Positions 43,349-44,504 of a stretch of DNA of 44,504 bases are shown here, piece by piece (positions within the stretch are counted from its first letter, which is position 1; each line of letters starts with the position of its first letter). A program made the position numbers and the translations under genes. This DNA comes from Acidobacteriota bacterium (GTDB taxonomy: Bacteria > Acidobacteriota > Terriglobia > Terriglobales > Acidobacteriaceae), in the NCBI GenBank assembly GCA_021793595.1, contig JAJYSL010000012.1, positions 1 to 44,504 of the forward strand, given 5' to 3'. The notes under the pieces are model-generated. The model saw only the letters and a list, made by a program, of their open reading frames with translations. It made no database searches and was not told the DNA's origin.

Positions 43349-44163
43349 GCTTTCCCTCCAGTCCCTATGCCGGATTCTTGAAATCCCATGCCGCCCGTAG
43401 GCACCAGGAGGCCTCCATCGACAAGCAGACTCGTCCCGGTAATAAAGGAAGCTTCATCGCTGGCAAGGAAAGCGACCGCGTTAGCGACTTCCTGGGGGCG
43501 GCCGATTCTGCCGAGTGCGTGCATTCGTCCAATCCCGTCCAGCATTTTTTGGGGGGAACCGGTTCTGTCAGCCGTGGCACGCAACATCGGCGTATCGATT
43601 GCTCCCGGGCAAACGCAGTTTGCTCGGATATTGCGGGATGCAAAATCGAGTGCGATGGCGCGCGTGATTCCGAGCAGCGCATGTTTTGCCGCGACGTACG
43701 CAACTGAATTATTGACGGCGGTGAAACTTTGCACCGAGGCCACAATCACGATCGCTCCGCCGCCACAGGCCAGCATGGCGGGGATGGCATATTTCGTCGC
43801 ATGAAAGCAGCCGTTCACGTGGACAGCCATCGTCTCGTCCCAAAGCTCTGGAGTGGTGGTGACGACGTCGCCGTAGCGCTGAATTCCAGCATTGCTGACG
43901 AGGATATGAAGGCCGCCATAGCGGGCCACCGTTGCGGCGATTGCAGCTTGTACTTGGGACTCGATCGAGACATCACAAGGAAAATAGCTGGCAGTGTAAC
44001 CAGACTTTTCGAGCTCGGCAACCGTCGCCTGACCCGCGTTTGCGTTGCGATCAAGAATCGCCACGCGTGCGCCCAATTCACACAACTTTCGCGCGGACGC
44101 CTCACCAATGCCGGTCGCACCGCCGGTTACAACTGCAACCTTGCCCTGCATCTGCATCACCAT
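43345..44163 (-). CDS. SDR dehydrogenase, aldose (L-fucose/L-rhamnose-like) dehydrogenase candidate
   Basis: 272 residues; ATGs at 44163, 44157 and 44151 are close together. TGGATGIGEASA is the NAD loop, SNAGIQRYGDVVTTTPELWDETMAVHVNG the second motif, and Ser (VASVQSF), Tyr and Lys (YVAAKHA) the active site. NCVCPGAIDTPMLRATADRTGS and ASFITGTSLLVDGG complete the fold. NAGIQRYG and CPGxIDTPML are features I associate with SDRs of deoxysugar and sugar-acid clusters, where they make the first sugar-to-lactone oxidation. It is first in the operon, followed with a 4-base overlap by the second SDR. Lactonase and regulator genes may lie beyond the window. Confidence 0.87.
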   Translation of the reverse strand: MVMQMQGKVAVVTGGATGIGEASARKLCELGARVAILDRNANAGQATVAELEKSGYTASYFPCDVSIESQVQAAIAATVARYGGLHILVSNAGIQRYGDVVTTTPELWDETMAVHVNGCFHATKYAIPAMLACGGGAIVIVASVQSFTAVNNSVAYVAAKHALLGITRAIALDFASRNIRANCVCPGAIDTPMLRATADRTGSPQKMLDGIGRMHALGRIGRPQEVANAVAFLASDEASFITGTSLLVDGGLLVPTGGMGFQESGIGTGGKA

Positions 44164-44416
44164 GTCATCCAGTTATATCCAAGCACCCAGTATTTCAGAA
44201 GTACGCCCTGCCCTGCCAATATGCGCCGGTAACGCCCGGATGAGTCCATAGGCAGGTGAGAAACTCGACTAAGGGGTGAGGCACCAGATAAAAGGCAACA
44301 AAGCGACGTCTGGAGAGAAACGGCGATGCCAGGACCGCTCCGCAAATAAAATCGTTCTTAGCGCGCTTCAAGGAGGGCCGAGAAACCGCCAGCAATTGCT
44401 TCCGATCAGATTTCTA
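44164..44416. other. upstream region of the sugar-acid operon
   Basis: No supported gene. A 66-codon minus-strand frame (44195-44395) with FVAFYLVPHPLVEFLTCLWTHPG is mildly protein-like but has no family I recognise and lacks a ribosome site. The operon's own promoter should be here. No strong -35/-10 pair was seen on the minus strand. Confidence 0.45.
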
Positions 44417-44444
44417 TTGACATCTTTTTGTTTCGTGGTACATT
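44417..44444 (+). promoter_or_regulatory. outward-facing sigma70-type promoter
   Basis: TTGACA (44417-44422) and TACATT (44439-44444) with a 16-base spacer: six of six and four of six matches. It points away from the SDR operon to a gene beyond the window. The bases after it, AAGGCGCAAGTAGAAGAAAAGG, include no start codon with a clear ribosome site before the window ends. Confidence 0.5.
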
Positions 44445-44504
44445 AAAGGCGCAAGTAGAAGAAAAGGTCTCGTATCGTTTTTTGGGGTTAGATCTCGCCC
44501 CCCC

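Noticed and set aside
44195..44395. 66-codon minus-strand frame before the SDR operon
   Set aside because: Some aromatic-rich protein-like sequence but no family, no ribosome site, and a competing overlapping frame.
1..44504. search by eye for CRISPR arrays, tRNA/rRNA genes, IS ends and att sites
   Set aside because: No regularly spaced repeats, cloverleaf-like T-loop sequences in intergenic DNA, transposase motifs or terminal inverted repeats were found.

Overview
The window most likely comes from a chromosome of an Acidobacteriota member (class Terriglobia, Koribacter/Terriglobus-like). This is inferred from gene content, not from a marker-gene match. lpxD and an OmpA-type porin-like protein indicate a Gram-negative envelope. 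mqnE indicates menaquinone made by the futalosine route, and bshB1 indicates bacillithiol. There are many secreted BNR, carboxypeptidase-regulatory and DUF5666-like proteins. G+C looks moderate (high fifties) except for an AT-richer patch at about 350-2600. I saw no tRNA, rRNA, CRISPR array, IS element or prophage.

Layout. 1-4213: a 5'-cut HIT hydrolase, a secreted degenerate M48-like protein, a 3' remnant of an RHS element with a one-base frameshift, and a protein joining a basic disordered N-terminus to a receiver-like domain. 4214-5134 is a gene-poor gap. 5135-12005: a secreted esterase, mutM and purA (divergent), a small monooxygenase-fold protein, a SnoaL/DUF4440-like protein, a second HIT protein, a broken DedA gene and an MDR oxidoreductase. 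12477-15637: rpsA behind a sigma70-like promoter and long structured leader. It ends in a perfect 25-bp-arm hairpin shared with a convergent two-gene unit that encodes a LysW-like acidic zinc-ribbon protein and a secreted beta-sandwich protein. 15928-20911: a rhomboid homologue lacking every catalytic residue, mqnE, a class C beta-lactamase, a small Cys/His protein, a thioredoxin-fold secreted protein and a GNAT acetyltransferase.

20932-30060: a BNR/Asp-box secreted protein, an OmpA-family protein with its own terminator, a solitary nuoB, a frameshifted DUF1570-type peptidase, then an EF-G paralogue followed closely by lpxD. 30101-38820: two small lipoproteins, bshB1, a large lipoprotein, a fused homocysteine methyltransferase/methylene-THF reductase overlapping xseB, and a large secreted PIG-L deacetylase fused to a GATase-like domain. 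38990-44163: an APC permease convergent with a four-gene sugar-acid operon (two SDRs, an FAH-family hydrolase, a UxuA-family dehydratase). 44417-44444 holds a promoter pointing out of the window.

The clearest multi-gene system is the terminal sugar-acid operon. SDR, SDR and FAH fit the non-phosphorylating L-fucose/L-rhamnose type of pathway, with a UxuA-family enzyme where an enolase-superfamily dehydratase is usually found. Other points of interest are three probable pseudogenes, two apparent pseudo-enzymes (rhomboid, M48), and the leader of the LysW-like gene. There a 22-bp palindrome at the predicted transcription start contains the Shine-Dalgarno of a four-codon upstream ORF. I did not find a clear-cut, wholly new defence or mobile system.
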